From Tenericutes bacterium HGW-Tenericutes-2 (GTDB taxonomy: Bacteria > Bacillota_I > Bacilli_A > Acholeplasmatales > Acholeplasmataceae), in assembly GCA_002839095.1 (NCBI GenBank), contig PGXL01000001.1:310001-374000 (forward strand): a stretch of 64,000 bases of DNA, in the 5' to 3' direction. The notes below the pieces were generated by a model. That model made no database searches and was not told the origin of the DNA. It saw only the letters and a program-made list of their open reading frames with translations. Shown here piece after piece: positions 36,837 to 47,381 of the stretch (its first letter is position 1; every line of letters starts with the position of its first letter). Both the position numbers and the translations under genes were made by a program.

Positions 36837-36942
36837 AAGTACCTGCTTAACTATGAAATTCTTTTATCTTTTCTAATGCGTAATCCAAGTCTAATGATAT
36901 GTCTAAATAATTTGCTTCAATACTTAAATGATTGAATCATTT

Positions 36943-37848
36943 TTATAATCTATCATCTCTATTGAGATCAAAATTACTGTATCCGATTTCTTGTGCTTTA
37001 AATGTTTTTTTAGGGTTAATACTTCTTATTATATCGTTAAACTTAAATTTCATGAACTTATCCCTATAAATTTGGCTAGATAATTCATGATCTTCCATGC
37101 TTATGATGTAAGTTGATTGATTCAAGTTTGATAAAGTAAAATCTATAAAACTAATATGATCAAACGTGATGTTTGTATACAAATTGGTATCTTTTTTTTG
37201 ATGTATCTTGGATACATATGGAGGATCCATATAAATAAAACATTGCTCTTTATTCTCAAAACTGTAGACAACATCAATAAAGTTATTATAACTCATGTTA
37301 TATAATTTAACATTGCTAAACTTTTCACGCAAATGTGACAGTTCATTAACAGAGTGTTTTATCTTTTTCTTTTTACCAAATGGTACATTGAATAACCCAT
37401 TCATGTTTAGACGATAGACCCCATTAAACCCCGCTTTCATTAATAACCAAAACATTACTGACTTATCCAATGAATCATAAGTCACTTGATTAACAACGGT
37501 ATTATATTTTTTTCTTGTTTCATAATAAAAACTTTCTTTATCATTTAGACTCAAACTATTAAAATGTAAAATTACTTTATCCAACATAGAAGTTATTTCA
37601 TCAAAATTGTTGATTAAATTATGAAAAAAATTATAAATACTACCGTTGATGTCGTTGATATAATATTTATCATACATATCATTATTTAAGACATTAAGAA
37701 ACACTATACCGGAGCCAATAAATGGCTCAATATAAACTTTCTTAGATATATCAAAAGTTCTTAACATTTCATTGAGTAACTTTCTTTTTGATCCTGCCCA
37801 TCTGATAGGAGAACTGATTACTTTTGATTGAATTTCTTTATTTTCCAT
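36943..37848 (-). CDS. D12-class DNA adenine methyltransferase (Dam-like)
   Basis: 301 aa from the ATG at 37848, chosen over an upstream alternative at 37944 because homology starts right after it. Motif I is IRWAGSKRKLL near residue 12 and the catalytic motif IV is FIYMDPPYV (DPPY). YIEPFIGSGIVFLN is also typical. This family methylates adenine N6, classically at GATC. The gene overlaps the NERD-helicase end by 11 bases and is the last gene of the DISARM-like operon. As in other defence systems, it probably marks self DNA. The recognition site is unknown. Confidence 0.88.
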   Translation of the reverse strand: MENKEIQSKVISSPIRWAGSKRKLLNEMLRTFDISKKVYIEPFIGSGIVFLNVLNNDMYDKYYINDINGSIYNFFHNLINNFDEITSMLDKVILHFNSLSLNDKESFYYETRKKYNTVVNQVTYDSLDKSVMFWLLMKAGFNGVYRLNMNGLFNVPFGKKKKIKHSVNELSHLREKFSNVKLYNMSYNNFIDVVYSFENKEQCFIYMDPPYVSKIHQKKDTNLYTNITFDHISFIDFTLSNLNQSTYIISMEDHELSSQIYRDKFMKFKFNDIIRSINPKKTFKAQEIGYSNFDLNRDDRL

Positions 37849-39376
37849 CGTAAATAACCTCGTATAGGTAGTACTTTGCACGTGTATAAGCAACATAATC
37901 ATAATTTGGATAACTTTTTTGTGGTCTAATATAGAAAACAACACTTGATTCTAGACCCTTAAATCTTGATGTTGTAAACTTTCTAATCTCACCGGGTATA
38001 GTCTGTATTTCTTCAGTGAGTGTATATTGACCTATACAGTCTAGTGTAATATTTGAACTCAACTTGTCATCAATTATAATAGTAATATCAGCACTATTGA
38101 CGTGCTCATCAATAATCATTTCATTCAAGAGATCTTCCAACTTATTTATCAGCTGGTTAAAAGTATTAATTTGAATAATTTCTGGGGTAGGTCCAATAAT
38201 GGGATTTGTTATAACATCTGTGCCGAGATTAGTCTTACTTGTTGCATATTGATAAATATTCATTGTATTCCTAAGGTTCTCTCTGAGTACATAAGGTGGT
38301 TCCTTAATAAACTCTTCGAAGTTGATTTTTGTGTTTAAAACATTTTGTGTTTCATCGTAAAAAACATAAAGTTTAGAGGTGTTATTTTTCAACATTGAGC
38401 AAATGAATTTAATCTCATCATAATTGAAATCCTGACCTTCGTCAATAACAATTACATCATAAAAAACTTGCGGTGTTTCGTTATGACTATTATCAATACT
38501 TTTCAGTACTGCAAAAGAAGTAACTTGTACCCTTTCATCTGTATGTTGCTTTATCATTGTAGATAATTCTATACTTTTACAAGTAAGCAGCACAGTTAGT
38601 CCATTTCGACTTTGTAAATTGCTATACTTAATCGCAATCCATGTTTTGCCTGTCCCTGCGCCACCTTTGACAAGAACTCTATTGTAATTAGTAAGGAAAG
38701 TTATGTAATTATCTTGTACTCTATTAATAATTTCTAACTGTTTATCTTTATGTTGGATAAGTGATCCAGCTGCTGCAGAAATAGCAACTCTTTTTTCGAC
38801 CAACTTTAAAAATTTTTGTTTTTGATCCTCTGTAAACACTCTTTGATAGGGCTCTTTATGTCCTCTCCAAAAATTAAAAGCCTCTCTAATCTTTAAATTT
38901 AAATCTTTCATATCTGAATAGTCTATCGTCACAGATTTTGGACGATTGCCAAGCATTTCTGGATTATTAACTACAAAGTTTGGATATGCAACCATATAAC
39001 CAAATGTTCCCTTGAAAGAGAAATTATACTGTTGCTGATAGTATTTTAGAAAATAATACATATTTTGTTCTGCTTGATCAAATGGGCTTTTTTTGAGTGT
39101 TCTAATTCCATAATCATCATGTAAATACCACACATTATTTTCAACATGAAGTTGGTGTCCCCCTTTAACTTCAATAACTAAATATCCGTATTTTGGATCA
39201 AAAATAAGAAAATCTGTTTCTGACATTTTGCGTGTTCGATTATCAAAAGTAATCCAGCTAATGCTAAAAAAAACATACACTTCGTCGTTAAGTTGATTTT
39301 TTAATGCGTAAAAAAACTCTCGTTCAGAAGGAGTCGATTCCATGTAATCTATGTTTGCAGGGTACATTATCGCCAT
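37838..39376 (-). CDS. NERD nuclease-SF1 helicase fusion
   Basis: 512 aa from ATG 39376, with GGAAG eight bases upstream; a TTG at 39391 lies in frame but is weaker. Residues 15-150 hold a NERD domain (ETDFLIFDPKYGYLVIEVKGGHQL). The SF1 helicase core follows, with Walker A KGGAGTGKTWIA near 240, DEGQD near 313 and a C-terminal VAYTRAKYYLY motif VI. The split around the core is short, like UvrD-type proteins used in defence. The gene starts six bases past the DrmB stop and ends overlapping the methylase start, so it belongs to the operon. Confidence 0.85.
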   Translation of the reverse strand: MAIMYPANIDYMESTPSEREFFYALKNQLNDEVYVFFSISWITFDNRTRKMSETDFLIFDPKYGYLVIEVKGGHQLHVENNVWYLHDDYGIRTLKKSPFDQAEQNMYYFLKYYQQQYNFSFKGTFGYMVAYPNFVVNNPEMLGNRPKSVTIDYSDMKDLNLKIREAFNFWRGHKEPYQRVFTEDQKQKFLKLVEKRVAISAAAGSLIQHKDKQLEIINRVQDNYITFLTNYNRVLVKGGAGTGKTWIAIKYSNLQSRNGLTVLLTCKSIELSTMIKQHTDERVQVTSFAVLKSIDNSHNETPQVFYDVIVIDEGQDFNYDEIKFICSMLKNNTSKLYVFYDETQNVLNTKINFEEFIKEPPYVLRENLRNTMNIYQYATSKTNLGTDVITNPIIGPTPEIIQINTFNQLINKLEDLLNEMIIDEHVNSADITIIIDDKLSSNITLDCIGQYTLTEEIQTIPGEIRKFTTSRFKGLESSVVFYIRPQKSYPNYDYVAYTRAKYYLYEVIYDGK

Positions 39377-39381
39377 ATGAG

Positions 39382-41235
39382 CTACTTCCAAAATCCAATT
39401 TTAATTTTAGTGTCTTGATTGTTATGTATAACAGTACCACCATATAAATAAGCCCTACTTAAATCATGGTTGAAGTGTGTGCAACTGATGTCAGAAATGT
39501 GTGTACATGCAAAACAAGAACTTCCGTGGTGTTCTTGGCAAATTGGATCAAATGTACATACCTCATTTTCTTCCATCGCATCTCGAATAAAGTATGAGTA
39601 ATTTTGTTCGAACATGGTTGAGAGTGAACCCAGTGTTAGCCCTTGTATTGTAGTTGCATAAATGAAAATCGCTGGAATTGAAGGTAGTATGAGCTCAGCC
39701 ATAGAATCTTTATCTAAACCTGAATACTTCCCTGCACTACGTAAAAACATGTGTGAAATAGAATGCAACAAACCAAAAGTATATTTTGTCACTCGGGAAT
39801 CTATTGATTCGTTATCTTTAATCTCTGAAAAACGATTTATGAGTGATAAGTCGATGTGATTAATAATCCACTCCTTGGCTTGAATTTCACTTGTAATTGG
39901 AATCTTATCAATAATTTCATTATCCATGAGCCAATTGATTATCTCTAAATTAGATATTTCAATCAAGATTCCCTCAGTGTTTAAAGGTGCAGTAAAAATG
40001 TTATACTTATTACCAAAATAAAAGCTTTTAAGCTTTAATTTCTTTTCTCTCGTTGGATCATTTGTTATACGTGTATAACCGTAAACAGAATTTATGATTT
40101 CAACATCTGAAGATAATTGAACATTAGCAATTTTTGCTTTATGATTACAATCATCTAATTCTAACTCATTTTGAATGGCTTCACTTCTCAGTGCTTGTTT
40201 TTTAGCTTGCTCAAAAGTGATGATTTTTTTTGCATCTTTTAAACTGAAATACTCAATGATTTGCGAAGCTAGCATGTCTAGTATCTGTGGTCCAACATAT
40301 ATGAGTTTTTCTCGAACCAAACGAACTGCATCTATAAATTGATTGGATTTGCTCGCACCAGTAACCAAATCTAGTGCTTGCTCATATGATATAGACCCAC
40401 CTGATGTTTGAGTTATCTGTTCTGCTAACTGTTTCTGTTCAGGTTTCACATCTTGACTGAAATAGTTGTCATAGTTTTTCAGTACATCATTATATGATTG
40501 GTTATCAATAAGGTTTAGTAAACGTGCAATAATTAGTAAATGTGCTAACTCGCCTTTTTCTAAGAAAACACCTGTTTCGGAATTAATAAGATTAACGTTC
40601 GTGCTCGTGAAAGGTATGAAATTTACTTTATCGATGGCATTTTTAGGATATAGTAATTTTTTGCAGTTTGGACATTGATCTATAAATTCTTTATATTTTT
40701 CATTACCGCTATAGTAAATGAATCGAAAATTACTCTTTGGTCCTTTATTTGGAAAATAAAATAATTTATCAATGCCCTCGGGATATGTGACTTTAACACC
40801 TGAAGTATAACCACATTCACATGAGTAAACCATCTGCAGTTGAATCAATTTACTTTTACAACTCGTGCAATAATGCTTATTGTCGAGTTTTTTCGTTATT
40901 CTGTGAACTAGTCCACATGATCTACAGTAAAAAACATCTGGTGCAATTGAAACATTAATATCTTTATTATATTCATTCATAGCAGCTTCTACAAATTCAA
41001 ATGAATTCGGATTACTTATATTGTAAAAATCATCAATATTACCACCTCTATTTCCAAAGTTTTGAATTTGACGTTGAATTTCATAAAGTATTTTTGCTTT
41101 GTAAATTCCTGTGACAGGCTTTGTGTTCCAACTGACAATCTGTGCTGAAAAATATTCTTTCTCGTCTGTATCGTTATAAATAGCCCAAGCTTTAGGTAAG
41201 TATTTATATATGGCTTGCATCTTATTGACTTTCAT
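39382..41235 (-). CDS. drmB: DrmB-like DUF1998 protein
   Basis: 617 aa. Three Cys-rich knuckles (CRSCGLVHR...CTSCK near 110-145, CECGYTSG near 150, CPNCKKL near 200) precede a long helical region. The C-terminus is the DUF1998 signature: C..HHGSSCFACTHI...SC..FN..LSRAYLYGG near 560-600. This is the arrangement of DISARM DrmB, which acts with the DrmA helicase. The stop and the DrmA stop/start spacing are tight (three bases). No other DrmB partner PLD protein is encoded in the operon. Confidence 0.85.
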   Translation of the reverse strand: MKVNKMQAIYKYLPKAWAIYNDTDEKEYFSAQIVSWNTKPVTGIYKAKILYEIQRQIQNFGNRGGNIDDFYNISNPNSFEFVEAAMNEYNKDINVSIAPDVFYCRSCGLVHRITKKLDNKHYCTSCKSKLIQLQMVYSCECGYTSGVKVTYPEGIDKLFYFPNKGPKSNFRFIYYSGNEKYKEFIDQCPNCKKLLYPKNAIDKVNFIPFTSTNVNLINSETGVFLEKGELAHLLIIARLLNLIDNQSYNDVLKNYDNYFSQDVKPEQKQLAEQITQTSGGSISYEQALDLVTGASKSNQFIDAVRLVREKLIYVGPQILDMLASQIIEYFSLKDAKKIITFEQAKKQALRSEAIQNELELDDCNHKAKIANVQLSSDVEIINSVYGYTRITNDPTREKKLKLKSFYFGNKYNIFTAPLNTEGILIEISNLEIINWLMDNEIIDKIPITSEIQAKEWIINHIDLSLINRFSEIKDNESIDSRVTKYTFGLLHSISHMFLRSAGKYSGLDKDSMAELILPSIPAIFIYATTIQGLTLGSLSTMFEQNYSYFIRDAMEENEVCTFDPICQEHHGSSCFACTHISDISCTHFNHDLSRAYLYGGTVIHNNQDTKIKIGFWK

Positions 41236-41238
41236 AAT

Positions 41239-44200
41239 CTAACTCAACCCCATTTCAAGCATAACATCAATATCCCGTAAACTTGACATTGGACCATGTT
41301 GGATGGTCGTAGTCAATTTAAGTATATCGCTAATACTTAACTTACCATCAGCAAGATTAATGATTCCTTGATAAATTTTATCAACTTCTGAATCGATAAC
41401 CTTTGAATATTCATTACCAGCAGGAAGATTATTACACCCATAAATGTGAATAAGGTGTTTTTTTAGTTCATCTTTGCTGATTCGTCCATCTAAAAATGCG
41501 TCTTTAATATTTTTAGAATGATAGAATTCACTTCCATATCCTTGTATAAGTAGTCCCGAGAAAAGACCTGGAATCGTACTATAGATGGCCTTTTTTGCCC
41601 ATTTGTTGATTGGTACAGGTTCCACAAGTTTATCTTTATATTCATGAAAAAGCACAAAATTTTTGAGGTAAGATTTATCTCTATCCCTAACAAGTCTAAT
41701 AATATCCATAACAAAACCAGGATAGGTTCGTCCTACTCTTGAATATGCCTGTATATATTCTGCAGTATTATTTGGCATACCATAGAAGAAGATTTGATTA
41801 AATGATGATTCATCAACTCCATGTGATATGGAAGATGTGGCCATGATAAGGTTAGGTGTCAGTTTTTTATCTGCTTCTTTCTGAATCCTGTATATAACAC
41901 TTTTAATGTCTTTAAAATCGCTATCCCCACTAATTTCTGAGATCTCATATTCATTTAAGCCCTTGGAGTGCAAATAGTTATTTCCTTGATTTTGAAGTGC
42001 TGAAGCCAATTCTCTTGTGTCGCTCTTAGAATTATGATAGACAATCTCAATATAATACTTCATGATGATGTCATTTAGTTGTTTAATATCTCCTTCAAAT
42101 CCTAGTTTTGAAACTTCTTCATAGATTTTAGGGTCATCAAAGAGAGTTGAAATTAATTCTCTAAAATATGTTACACTCTTTTGAATTCCTTCAATCATAG
42201 AACCACCATAAGGAGCAAATCCGATGATATATCTCGAGATGTCGTGTTCATCTATAAATGAATAAACATTTTTTCCTTTAATATTCACAGGAAAACTTCT
42301 TGCATATTTGCTGTAAAGATTTAGAACATGCTCTTCAAAATTTGAGATTGTAGCTGTGGCAGCAATATATTTTATTTTTTTCTGATAAGTTTTTTGTATT
42401 AGACTTCTTGAATAGTAATTCAAAAACGACTCATAATGTGAAGCAAATGTACCTAAACTTTCTCGCACTAAGTGTAGTTCATCTTGTATTGAAAGTGTAT
42501 ATATTGGATCCTTTAGATTTTTAGGTGATACTTCAGTTCCGCATCTTTCACATTTATTTTTAGTGGTAAAACCATGCTTTGTACAAAAACCTTGATGATC
42601 TCCATAAAGAAGTTTATATTTAGGTGATGTTCCCAACATAGCAAGTTTATCTACTGTACCAATGATGACAGAGGGCAAATACCGATATATCTCATCATCA
42701 ATGGTGTAAATTGGTAATTGATTGGAACAGGTGGTGCATTCGTGGATTATTTTCCAGTTAGATTTATCAAAATGAGTTTGAATAGTCATTTCTCCACAAT
42801 AAGGACAAACATCAATGACTTTAAATTTGTTGTTAAAATCTTCTTTAGTAAATGATTCGATTTTTTTTGCAGTTTCAGTGTATATCGTGTTTTCCGTATT
42901 TTGACTACCTACATAGTAACCCAACGAAAACATATTATAGTTACCTAATGACTTGAGAAACTCGTTTGCTTTAACTACAATGGTTAGAACTCTATCCAAT
43001 TGTTGTACGGAAAGTAATCTTAAAGGGTACTTGATTAAAGCTGATACTCCCTGCTCTTTACCCCTGATACGATCAAAAAACAAGGTGAATACAACACATC
43101 CTATAAATGCTTCAGTTTTACCTCCACCTGTAGGGAAATAAAGTAAATCTACAACATCTATATCGTTACTACTGTAATCTGGTGAATCCTTGTATTCTGA
43201 ATATACGATTTCATTGAGTTGTGATACAATAAAGACTATTTGAAATAGTTTCCATCCTTTAAACGTTTGTTGATTTTGATACATTTTATGGTTAAATGTT
43301 TTGTTCATGTATAAGAAAGCATTTAAAACGTCATGTTTCCTTTTCAAGAGTTCAATACCGCTTTCAAATTTCTTAATTTCTTGCCTAAATGATTCGATTT
43401 CAGATTCTTCTTTTTGCAAATATGCTTTCGATTTTCTTAAAATAATATCCTTGTCATAGTCTTTTTGATAACTCGCCAAGGTTGATCTCATGACGTCTAA
43501 TATAGTATGTAAACTTTCAATTGGACGATTGATTAAATTAACAAATGTGATTGTGGAATCAAGACTATCATTGGTTTTTAAACGTTTTTGAATAAAAACA
43601 GGTACATTAGTTGTTGATAATGTGTTAGTAATTTGATTGTAATTAATAGAACTATTTTCTGCTAATCCTTTAATTGATACCGGATCAATATAATCATGTT
43701 TAATCATATTTAGTTTGAGGTTCTCAAAATTAATATTATCAGAAAAAACAGATATACCAGCGTTATACAAGGTTGTATCATGAGAAAAATCAGCGATTTT
43801 CTTGTTTAATCGCGGTGTTCTATTGATAAACTGGACTCTACATAAGTTTTGATTTTCTTTATTATGAACATTTATTTTAATCTCTAATGACCAATTTAAA
43901 AAGGATTTTTGGGAATGTGACTTGAGATTAACATTATAAAGGTCTTCATCCACATAATCTTGAATAGGAAACTGAGCCTTTGATATCATATGCGATTCAA
44001 CCTGCAGATTACTCATGAGTTCAGATAATCGAGAACTGATTATTTGATTTATCTTATCTTCAGCAATAAAATTTCCATTATCATAAATAATAATATCTGA
44101 TAATATATCTTTCAAATTGATTTTTCGATACTTATCAACAAACTGTTCTCTGATTTGTGCAACAGGATGTTCACTTTTTGCTGCTTTTACAAAATCAGTA

Positions 44201-44562
44201 AATTCAAATAAATCTCTATGCGAAATTTTGTATTTATTGTGAAGATAATTTAATTGTTCTTCAAAATTAGGTTTTTCTCGATAAAACAAGTTTCCATCGA
44301 GATTTAAGTAGATTATACCTTGAGCATTTTCCTGAATACGAAATTGAAGTCCAATCGAAGGTAAAGATTTAAATTTCAATTTTTCCTCATCATACTTAGA
44401 TAAATACTCATCTTGATTTTCTCCAGATAACATACCTATCAAAGACACTTCTTTTGGGATTTGATTCAGATATAAATTACTTGATCCACCACAAGATATT
44501 TTTTCGATATATTTATCTAGAATGTATTGACTTACAATTTGGTAGTTTTTAATAGCACTCAT
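41239..44562 (-). CDS. drmA: DrmA-like helicase
   Basis: 1107 aa from ATG 44562 (AAAGGA upstream). SF2 helicase features: Walker A FPTGGGKTEAF near 479, DExH as QDELH near 696, a CPYCGE/CTTC zinc knuckle before it, and C-terminal SRVGRTYPGF near 947, with TSSISHGVDE. The long N-terminus is typical of DISARM DrmA. The start overlaps the end of the upstream SF1 helicase by 14 bases. In DISARM, DrmA and DrmB form the core complex that recognises incoming DNA. Confidence 0.88.
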   Translation of the reverse strand: MSAIKNYQIVSQYILDKYIEKISCGGSSNLYLNQIPKEVSLIGMLSGENQDEYLSKYDEEKLKFKSLPSIGLQFRIQENAQGIIYLNLDGNLFYREKPNFEEQLNYLHNKYKISHRDLFEFTDFVKAAKSEHPVAQIREQFVDKYRKINLKDILSDIIIYDNGNFIAEDKINQIISSRLSELMSNLQVESHMISKAQFPIQDYVDEDLYNVNLKSHSQKSFLNWSLEIKINVHNKENQNLCRVQFINRTPRLNKKIADFSHDTTLYNAGISVFSDNINFENLKLNMIKHDYIDPVSIKGLAENSSINYNQITNTLSTTNVPVFIQKRLKTNDSLDSTITFVNLINRPIESLHTILDVMRSTLASYQKDYDKDIILRKSKAYLQKEESEIESFRQEIKKFESGIELLKRKHDVLNAFLYMNKTFNHKMYQNQQTFKGWKLFQIVFIVSQLNEIVYSEYKDSPDYSSNDIDVVDLLYFPTGGGKTEAFIGCVVFTLFFDRIRGKEQGVSALIKYPLRLLSVQQLDRVLTIVVKANEFLKSLGNYNMFSLGYYVGSQNTENTIYTETAKKIESFTKEDFNNKFKVIDVCPYCGEMTIQTHFDKSNWKIIHECTTCSNQLPIYTIDDEIYRYLPSVIIGTVDKLAMLGTSPKYKLLYGDHQGFCTKHGFTTKNKCERCGTEVSPKNLKDPIYTLSIQDELHLVRESLGTFASHYESFLNYYSRSLIQKTYQKKIKYIAATATISNFEEHVLNLYSKYARSFPVNIKGKNVYSFIDEHDISRYIIGFAPYGGSMIEGIQKSVTYFRELISTLFDDPKIYEEVSKLGFEGDIKQLNDIIMKYYIEIVYHNSKSDTRELASALQNQGNNYLHSKGLNEYEISEISGDSDFKDIKSVIYRIQKEADKKLTPNLIMATSSISHGVDESSFNQIFFYGMPNNTAEYIQAYSRVGRTYPGFVMDIIRLVRDRDKSYLKNFVLFHEYKDKLVEPVPINKWAKKAIYSTIPGLFSGLLIQGYGSEFYHSKNIKDAFLDGRISKDELKKHLIHIYGCNNLPAGNEYSKVIDSEVDKIYQGIINLADGKLSISDILKLTTTIQHGPMSSLRDIDVMLEMGLS

Positions 44563-46687
44563 ATAAATCCTTTCTATCCAAAATAATCTGATCATGATAA
44601 ACAGAATCTTCCCCTAGATCATCTACAATAACCAGGATATCTCTTGCTCGTGAAGCAGCAGTATATATTTGTCTGGCATATTTAATAAAATCATCGTAAT
44701 AGTGTTTCTGATCAGACATCCTCAATTTAGAAAAAGGTGGGATTTTCAGCATACCTTGTGTATATATGAAATTCATTGGATAAAGCGCAGTCAAGATAAC
44801 AACTTTAAAATCTAGACCCAGTGATGAATCTATTGTACAAAACGTAACACCGTGTGCTTCAAAAATAGCCTGCTTACCCTCACCTGATATCTCACAAAAA
44901 GGAATATGTTGCTCATTTAATAATTTTTGAATGTCTGTAACTGGAAGATAATCATGATATCTATGGGATCTAAATGGATATAAAACTGCAATATCGTTAT
45001 AACTTATGTTATTGTTCTTCGCGATAGTATCAATGGTATTAAATACTATTTGAGCGAGTTGGGTTTTGTCTGTTTTAATAACCCTTGGAACAAGACCTTT
45101 TCTTACGGTTATCAAAGTAGATACCGATGAATCATCGGTATTTATACCCAAATCTAGTTTTTCTAACCTATCATTAATTACACCTATCATTGATTGTAGA
45201 TACTCATGTATTTGATGTGTATTTCTGTAATTTTTTCTAAAAACTTTGACTCTACCACGGAAATCTAAATTTGTGTTTTGCCAAGAAGCTTTACCTTTTC
45301 TCTTAGCAGCTCTCACATCTTGATTTAGATCACCATACATTTGAAGATAACTTCCCTCAACTGGTTTTTCTAACAACATATAGCATATCTCAATCCACTT
45401 AGGATCAAATAACTGAATTTCATCAATAAAGACAGCTTTAAATTTGTATCTTGAATTTGTGGTTGATAGATAATCATATACGAGGTCTGCAGAAATATCA
45501 TAAAGATCGGGATGATTATCATCATATTGGAATCCCGGACTAACATCATCCATAAGTTTTCTTAATAATTGATGAAATGTGTAAATACTTAAGTTAGGTC
45601 TGTTATTGAAGCCAGACAAATCTTTGAGTATATCATATCGATCTCGAAGATTTCTGTTGTAGCATGTGATTAAAACACTATCATCTTGAATACAAGATAA
45701 TCTATAAGCTTGCGATAGTAAAATAACTGACTTCCCTGAGCCAGGATTAGCTAGTGTCAGATAATATCCCGTTTTAATTTCATTGATAAGATGAATCTGT
45801 TCCTCATCTAATATAAATGCGCTTATTCGAGACTCCATTTCTTTTTTTGAAACTTGAGTCATCTGTGATGTTTTATTTTTATTGTCTTCAAAAACAGCAA
45901 CACAATACTCTGGATGAATCTTGTATATAAGTTGATGTGCAAGATTATCATCAATTATACTAAACTGAAATTTATAGTTGCTTTTTATGTGAGCAAATAA
46001 GTCATTTATATTTTTGAAGGTGTTGTTTTTTAAATCCTTAAAGAAAATATGAGAACCATACTTAAACAAATCCGGATTATACTTAACCTGTTCAAAAGCT
46101 AAATTAGGAAAAACAGCTCCAAAAAAAATTGGGAACTTCAAATCATATTCTTGGTTTCTTCTAAAGATATCAGTTTCGATTAACCATTGCTTCATTTTGT
46201 ACGCAGAACTTGTCATGAAATGTTCAACAATATATTGATGGACTTGATAGAATTGACTAGGTTCGTTAACTTTATCAAAAATACTAAATATAAAAACTCC
46301 CTTATCTGGGCATATGACAATTCCGATTTTATTCATTTCTGTTTTGATTAGTGGATTTGTCCCTATACTAATAAAACCTTGATTCAACACTTTTCTTACA
46401 TGTCTATAAATCGCCCTATCTTCAGAAGTTAAAAATGATGAGTCTTGAAACTTTTTAGGGATAGAAATGACTTTTGAGTTCTGATCATTTGAGCTATCTT
46501 GTAAATTATCTTGTGAACTATTTGAAAATGATTGATGTAATTTTAAAAAGTTAACACTCATCAATTTTTTTCCATGAATGGGATTATCAAAAGCAACAAA
46601 TACTGTCTCTTCTGATTTTTGCTCCAATACTTTGCCTGTTCCGAATAACTTATGTAAAACGATATCATTAATATTGAATCTAGACAT
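44549..46687 (-). CDS. SF1 helicase with CarD/Tudor-like N-terminus
   Basis: 712 aa. Residues 1-50 (GDIVLHKLFGTGKVL-like start) resemble a CarD/RID or Tudor-like barrel. Residues ~75-200 may hold a NERD-like or other nuclease-type domain, with an uncertain motif. The SF1 core has Walker A ANPGSGKSVIL near 314, DEIQLFD near 424, and late YTAASRARDILVIVDD. It is the first gene of the DISARM-like operon and has its own promoter (46761-46788). I do not recognise it as any named Drm subunit. Confidence 0.8.
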   Translation of the reverse strand: MSRFNINDIVLHKLFGTGKVLEQKSEETVFVAFDNPIHGKKLMSVNFLKLHQSFSNSSQDNLQDSSNDQNSKVISIPKKFQDSSFLTSEDRAIYRHVRKVLNQGFISIGTNPLIKTEMNKIGIVICPDKGVFIFSIFDKVNEPSQFYQVHQYIVEHFMTSSAYKMKQWLIETDIFRRNQEYDLKFPIFFGAVFPNLAFEQVKYNPDLFKYGSHIFFKDLKNNTFKNINDLFAHIKSNYKFQFSIIDDNLAHQLIYKIHPEYCVAVFEDNKNKTSQMTQVSKKEMESRISAFILDEEQIHLINEIKTGYYLTLANPGSGKSVILLSQAYRLSCIQDDSVLITCYNRNLRDRYDILKDLSGFNNRPNLSIYTFHQLLRKLMDDVSPGFQYDDNHPDLYDISADLVYDYLSTTNSRYKFKAVFIDEIQLFDPKWIEICYMLLEKPVEGSYLQMYGDLNQDVRAAKRKGKASWQNTNLDFRGRVKVFRKNYRNTHQIHEYLQSMIGVINDRLEKLDLGINTDDSSVSTLITVRKGLVPRVIKTDKTQLAQIVFNTIDTIAKNNNISYNDIAVLYPFRSHRYHDYLPVTDIQKLLNEQHIPFCEISGEGKQAIFEAHGVTFCTIDSSLGLDFKVVILTALYPMNFIYTQGMLKIPPFSKLRMSDQKHYYDDFIKYARQIYTAASRARDILVIVDDLGEDSVYHDQIILDRKDLYECY

Positions 46688-46760
46688 AAAGTTCCCCCAT
46701 TATTATGGAATTCTAGTGCAATCGTTCTAAATTAAAAAATAAACATGCTCATTAGATTAT

Positions 46761-46788
46761 ATTTTATCAAAAAATTCCGTTTTTTCAA
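46761..46788 (-). promoter_or_regulatory. Promoter of the DISARM-like operon
   Basis: Minus-strand -35 TTGAAA (46788-46783), 16-base spacer, -10 TAAAAT (46766-46761), about 74 bases before the ATG at 46687. Confidence 0.5.
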
Positions 46789-46911
46789 AATCCGCAAGGA
46801 TTCATAAATAAAGCTTATGTTAATCTCCATTTTTAAGTTTTTTTTTTATAATTAGATATAAATTAATTAGGTGTCTGTTTAGAATAACAATAGTCTTTAA
46901 ACTCGCAATTA

Positions 46912-47022
46912 TTAAATCACTGAAAAATTTTCAGCTAAGGAATTAATCGATTCAACATTACGGTAAAGAAAAACAGTTACCCAGAGTGAGAAGAGCATTG
47001 CATATTTATATTTGAAACTCAT
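46912..47022 (-). pseudogene. Small coding remnant in the gap before the DISARM-like operon
   Basis: The 450-base gap 46688-47138 holds the operon promoter and a 36-codon frame (start MSFKYKYAMLFSLWVTVFLY, ending in SLAENFSVI). The frame extends a few residues upstream before a TAG. It looks like a fragment of a lost gene. No more is visible in the gap. Confidence 0.25.
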
Positions 47023-47138
47023 ATCATAAGAGTTCACTTCAATTCCAAGCGAACCAAGCTAGCTTAGTTTAAAAACCTTGTTTTCACGATTATTTCTGTT
47101 ATCTCTATCCCTATAGGAAGTGGTTTTATTACTCATCG

Positions 47139-47381
47139 TTATAAAACTAGAGTGAAAATCATCATGATAAAGTTAAGAATTCCTACAACACCAATCGCGA
47201 CTAAAGCATAAAGTAATTTCCCGATATCTCTGCCTAATTTTAATCCAAAAAAAGAAGTTGATCCGGATAAAATTAATCCAACAAGGTAGAAGGTTATTCT
47301 ATGTTTAAAAACAACTCTTAAAACTGATTCATTCAAAATAGTATAGACTGCTTCATTTATAGTAATTAGCACGTCTATCAA
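47139..47381 (-). CDS. Small membrane protein
   Basis: 80 aa from a TTG (47381) with a stop just upstream, so the start is uncertain. Two hydrophobic helices (HRITFYLVGLILSGSTSFF and LLYALVAIGVVGILNFIMMIF) span residues 28-78. No family recognised. It follows and overlaps a small hydrophobic frame at 47353-47457. Confidence 0.45.
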   Translation of the reverse strand: MIDVLITINEAVYTILNESVLRVVFKHRITFYLVGLILSGSTSFFGLKLGRDIGKLLYALVAIGVVGILNFIMMIFTLVL

